Of a stretch of DNA of 64,000 bases, positions 60,843 through 64,000 are shown piece by piece (within the stretch, counting starts at the first letter, position 1; every line of letters begins with the position of its first letter). Source of the stretch: Desulfamplus sp964425195 (GTDB lineage: Bacteria; Desulfobacterota; Desulfobacteria; Desulfobacterales; Desulfobacteraceae); NCBI GenBank assembly GCA_964425195.1, contig CAYRLG010000016.1:22560-86559 (forward strand). The letters run 5' to 3'. A program made the translations under genes and the position numbers. The notes under the pieces are model-generated. The model searched no databases. It was not told the DNA's origin and was given only the letters and a program-made list of their open reading frames with translations.

Positions 60843-63372
60843 CTGTACCATCTTTTTGATCAATATTTGAACTATTTTCTATATCTGACTTTGATGATTT
60901 TGAATCTTCACCAATATTCTTCTCTTTTACAGACTCTTCTCTCTCATCTATCTTCTGATCTTGTGTTTGCTCGTTTTCTAAAGATTTATCATCTTCATCC
61001 TGTTTTAAAAAAGCCACTTCCAATGCCTGATCTAAATTTTGCACGCATATAAAATTAATCCTCTTCTTAAGAGTTGGCGGCAGATCATAAAGGTCCTTTT
61101 TATTTTTTTCAGGAATAATAATAGTTTTAATTCCAGCCTGTAGAGCACCAAGAGCCTTCTCTTTAAGTCCTCCAATTGGAAGGACCCTACCTCTTAAAGA
61201 AATTTCTCCTGTCATTGCAACTTTATTGTCAACAATCTTTCCGGTAAATGCAGAGATAAGAGCTGTTGCCATTGCAATGCCAGCAGATGGACCATCTTTT
61301 GGAATTGCCCCAGACGGCACATGAATATGGATATCTTTGTTTTCAAACTCATCTTTATCAATATTAAAACGCTCCATATTTGCCTTTGTATATGTAAATG
61401 CAGCCCTTGCAGACTCTTGCATAACTTCACCAATTTGACCTGTTACCGATAGTTCTCCTTTGCCATGGCACAAAGAGACCTCAATATATAAAGGTTCTCC
61501 CCCAAATTCAGTCCATGCAAGACCAGTTACAAGACCTGCTTGACTCTCATCTTGATCCATATCTGTAAGGTAAATAGGAGGTCCTAAAAACTTCGTCAAG
61601 TTCTGCTGTGTAACACTAAATTTACCCTTTTTCCCTTCGGCGACCTGCCTTGCAATTTTTCTGCATATTGTCCCAAGTTTGCGTTCAAACTCTCTGAGAC
61701 CAGCTTCCATAGTGTAGTCAGCTATAATAGTCTCTAAGGCACCATCAGAAATGGTAACTGATCGTCTGATCAGACCATTTTCTTTAATCTGACGAGGTAA
61801 AAGATGCTTTCTTGCAATCACCATCTTATCTTCACGAGTATAACCTGTAATTCTTATTACCTCCATTCTGTCAAGAAGCGCAGATGGAATAGTATCTGTC
61901 ATATTTGCTGTAAGCACAAAGAGAACTTTTGAGAGATCAAACGGCATATTAAGATAGTGGTCACTGAACTCTGAGTTTTGTTCAGGATCAAGAGCCTCTA
62001 AAAGTGCAGATGATGGGTCTCCTCTAAAGTCATTACCTAATTTATCAATTTCGTCTAACATAAAGACAGGATTATTTGTTCCACACTGGCGAAGACCTTG
62101 AAGAATTCTCCCTGGCATTGCTCCAATATAGGTACGTCTATGTCCTCTTATTTCAGCCTCGTCTCTTATACCACCAAGAGATATTCTTACAAATTTACGT
62201 CTCATTGCTTTTGCAATGGCTTTTCCAAGAGATGTTTTACCAACTCCGGGAGGACCGGCAAAACAGAGTATCTGCCCTTTCATTGAAGGGTTTAGCTTTC
62301 TAACACTTAAATATTCAAGTATTCTCTCTTTAACCTTATCAAGCCCGTAATGGTTATGATCAAGAACCTGAGCCGCCTTGTTGATATCAAGAGAATCTTT
62401 GGTTGACTTTGTCCACGGCATCTCAACAATACAGTCAAGGTAAGCTCTTATAATACCAGCTTCTGAAGAGTCAGAGTGCATCTGATCCAAACGTTTCACC
62501 TGTCTTAATGCCTCTTTTTCACACTCTTCAGGCATCTTTGCCTTTCTTATCTTCTGATTATACTCTTCAATCTCAAGCAGCTTATCATCACTATCTCCAA
62601 GTTCACGGTGAATAGCTTTAACCTGTTCTCTTAGATAGTAGTCTCTCTGAGTTTTTGATATCTCATCTTTTACATTTGTCTGAATTTTTGCCTGAACAGT
62701 TGAAAGTTCAAGTTCACGAGCAAGAAAGTCGTTTACTTTTTCAAGCCTTTTTTTATTATCCATTGTCTCAAGTATATCTTGGGCATCCTGTACTTTAAGG
62801 CGTAAATTTGATGCCACAAGATCGGCAAGCTTTCCGGGGGATTCAATCTGTTCGAGTAAAATCCCCACATCTCCTGATAGCTCTCCTCTTAAGGCAAGGA
62901 TTTTCTCGCTACTCTCCCTAACATTTCTCATAAGAGCTTGAACTTCAATTTCCAAATCTTTAACTTCAGACTCTTTTATAATCTCTATTTTTACCTTAAA
63001 GTAGCTTCTCTTTTTTTCAAACTTTTCTATTTTTCCCTTAATAATACCTTGCACCAATGCCTTGATACGGCCATCAGGCAGCTTTAACATTTTTTGCACT
63101 TTTCCAACTGTACCTATCTCAAAAACATCTGCTTGCCCAGGATTTTCAAGATCAGAATCTTTCTGTGCCGAGAGAAAAATATATCTGTTGGATTTGGCAG
63201 CCTCCTCTATTGCTTTTATCGACTTGTCACGTCCAATAAAAAGAGGTAAAAGCATATCTGTAAAAATTACCACATCCCTTACAGGCATCATAGGCATCTG
63301 TGTAGGAATATCATCAATGTTTGTCTCTTTTTCAATTATATCTATAAGATCATCAATATCAGTTTCTGCCAT
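60823..63372 (-). CDS. lon: ATP-dependent protease Lon
   Basis: Cytosolic AAA+ serine protease for damaged and regulatory proteins. 849 residues: N-domain 'MPMMPVRDVVIFTDMLLPLF', Walker A 'CFAGPPGVGKTSLGKAIAKA', Walker B 'PVFMLDEIDKLG', and a protease domain with catalytic Ser in 'IPKDGPSAGIAMATALISAF' and Lys in 'RVLPIGGLKEKALGALQAGI'. A charged low-complexity tail of about 60 residues, rich in Glu, Lys, Asp and Ser, follows the normal end. The Shine-Dalgarno sequence is AAGGAG. Confidence 0.98.
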   Translation of the reverse strand: MAETDIDDLIDIIEKETNIDDIPTQMPMMPVRDVVIFTDMLLPLFIGRDKSIKAIEEAAKSNRYIFLSAQKDSDLENPGQADVFEIGTVGKVQKMLKLPDGRIKALVQGIIKGKIEKFEKKRSYFKVKIEIIKESEVKDLEIEVQALMRNVRESSEKILALRGELSGDVGILLEQIESPGKLADLVASNLRLKVQDAQDILETMDNKKRLEKVNDFLARELELSTVQAKIQTNVKDEISKTQRDYYLREQVKAIHRELGDSDDKLLEIEEYNQKIRKAKMPEECEKEALRQVKRLDQMHSDSSEAGIIRAYLDCIVEMPWTKSTKDSLDINKAAQVLDHNHYGLDKVKERILEYLSVRKLNPSMKGQILCFAGPPGVGKTSLGKAIAKAMRRKFVRISLGGIRDEAEIRGHRRTYIGAMPGRILQGLRQCGTNNPVFMLDEIDKLGNDFRGDPSSALLEALDPEQNSEFSDHYLNMPFDLSKVLFVLTANMTDTIPSALLDRMEVIRITGYTREDKMVIARKHLLPRQIKENGLIRRSVTISDGALETIIADYTMEAGLREFERKLGTICRKIARQVAEGKKGKFSVTQQNLTKFLGPPIYLTDMDQDESQAGLVTGLAWTEFGGEPLYIEVSLCHGKGELSVTGQIGEVMQESARAAFTYTKANMERFNIDKDEFENKDIHIHVPSGAIPKDGPSAGIAMATALISAFTGKIVDNKVAMTGEISLRGRVLPIGGLKEKALGALQAGIKTIIIPEKNKKDLYDLPPTLKKRINFICVQNLDQALEVAFLKQDEDDKSLENEQTQDQKIDEREESVKEKNIGEDSKSSKSDIENSSNIDQKDGTDEDSCS

Positions 63373-63584
63373 CTATGCTCCTTAACAATATTTATCACTC
63401 TTTTTTAGATAACTTTTTAGCCATGTTCTGAAAAATGCACTAACAATAACTCATTATATACTTTTTACAACATCATTGATAAAGAATAATTTATAAATAT
63501 ATCAGACTAATTTACGTAGGATAAATCTCATTTAAAAAGATACTCAAATCTCTTTATCAACTACATTTAAGGACAATTCAAAAA

Positions 63585-64000
63585 ATGTTAAACTCTTTTA
63601 CCCAGATCAATTTAGTAACAGATATCACAATAATAGCAGCTCTGTTTATGTTTGGTGCCTCTATTGGCAGTTTTCTTAATGTCTGTATTTACAGGATACC
63701 AAAGGGAGAGTCTATTGCCTTTCCCAGGTCATTTTGCCCTGTATGTAAAACAGCAATCCCATTTTATCTTAATATCCCCATTATTAGCTTTATAGCACTT
63801 CTTGGCAAATGTAGAAGCTGCAATACATACATATCAATCAGATACCCTATAGTTGAACTAATTACTGCTCTATTTGCTGTAGCAACCTTTATTAAATTTG
63901 GGTTCACTATTCAAGCTCTGTTCTGGTTTGCTTTTATCTGTCTATTAGTTGTTATATCTTTTATCGATATTGACCTACAGATAATACCAGATATTTTATC
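63585..64000 (+). CDS. pilD: Prepilin peptidase (partial, runs off the right edge)
   Basis: Membrane aspartic protease that cleaves and usually N-methylates type IV prepilins and pseudopilins. About 138 codons are present. The start ATG has AAGGA 11 bases upstream. A first membrane helix is followed by 'GASIGSFLNVCIYRIPKGES', the cytosolic zinc-type cysteines 'CPVCK' and 'CRSCN', and the first catalytic-Asp motif 'ISFIDIDLQIIPDIL' at the edge. It fits functionally with the gspF/pilC-like gene about 8 kb upstream. Confidence 0.93.
   Translation, partial: MLNSFTQINLVTDITIIAALFMFGASIGSFLNVCIYRIPKGESIAFPRSFCPVCKTAIPFYLNIPIISFIALLGKCRSCNTYISIRYPIVELITALFAVATFIKFGFTIQALFWFAFICLLVVISFIDIDLQIIPDIL

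Overview
The window looks like chromosomal DNA of an AT-rich, motile, Gram-negative, probably anaerobic bacterium of the Desulfobacterota (former Deltaproteobacteria), most likely near the Desulfobacterales. The supports are a flhF/flhG/fliA flagellar cluster, a multihaem cytochrome c, an ADP-forming acyl-CoA synthetase, glycolate-oxidase-type FAD enzymes and a small selenoprotein. This placement is inference from gene content; no rRNA or tRNA gene was seen.

Layout. 1-9.6 kb: cyclophilin (frame open at the left edge), endonuclease IV, a tandem receiver / receiver-histidine-kinase pair, an ADP-forming CoA ligase, a SurA-like chaperone, MgtE and RecO. 9.6-17.9 kb: GHMP kinase, glycyl-tRNA synthetase alpha and beta, a small PC4-like protein, a nucleoside phosphorylase, an S41 protease and a divergent polysaccharide deacetylase, all on the plus strand. 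17.9-22.6 kb: valS, an acidic repeat protein and pdxA on the minus strand. 22.6-26.4 kb: a 524-base spacer, a divergent dnaA, glcD and a small cysteine-rich gene. 26.7-36.0 kb (minus): hflX, dnaB, rplI, DUF2232, rpsR, rpsF, glmM, a pseudouridine synthase and argJ. 36.1-36.3 kb (plus): a 62-residue selenoprotein with an in-frame UGA and a SECIS-like hairpin. 36.3-53.7 kb (minus): a long flagellar region (fliQ-fliR-flhB-flhA-flhF-flhG-fliA, a FliL-like protein with FliM-like N-terminal repeats, a FliK-like protein, an FlhB-tail paralogue) with a pentahaem cytochrome and a repeat surface protein among the genes. 53.7-54.65 kb: a gene graveyard holding an internally deleted transposase and fragments of cas6 and cas1. 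54.65-64 kb: gspF/pilC-like, dacB, folE2, rpoZ, greA, psd, tsaB, lon and the start of a prepilin peptidase.

The most rewarding signals are (1) the selenoprotein, which ordinary gene calling breaks at UGA; (2) remains of a CRISPR-Cas locus directly upstream of fliQ, where fliP would often be expected; and (3) a FliL-like membrane protein carrying about eight copies of the FliM N-terminal peptide motif. Several housekeeping proteins also carry low-complexity polar or charged inserts and tails, which seems to be a habit of this genome.
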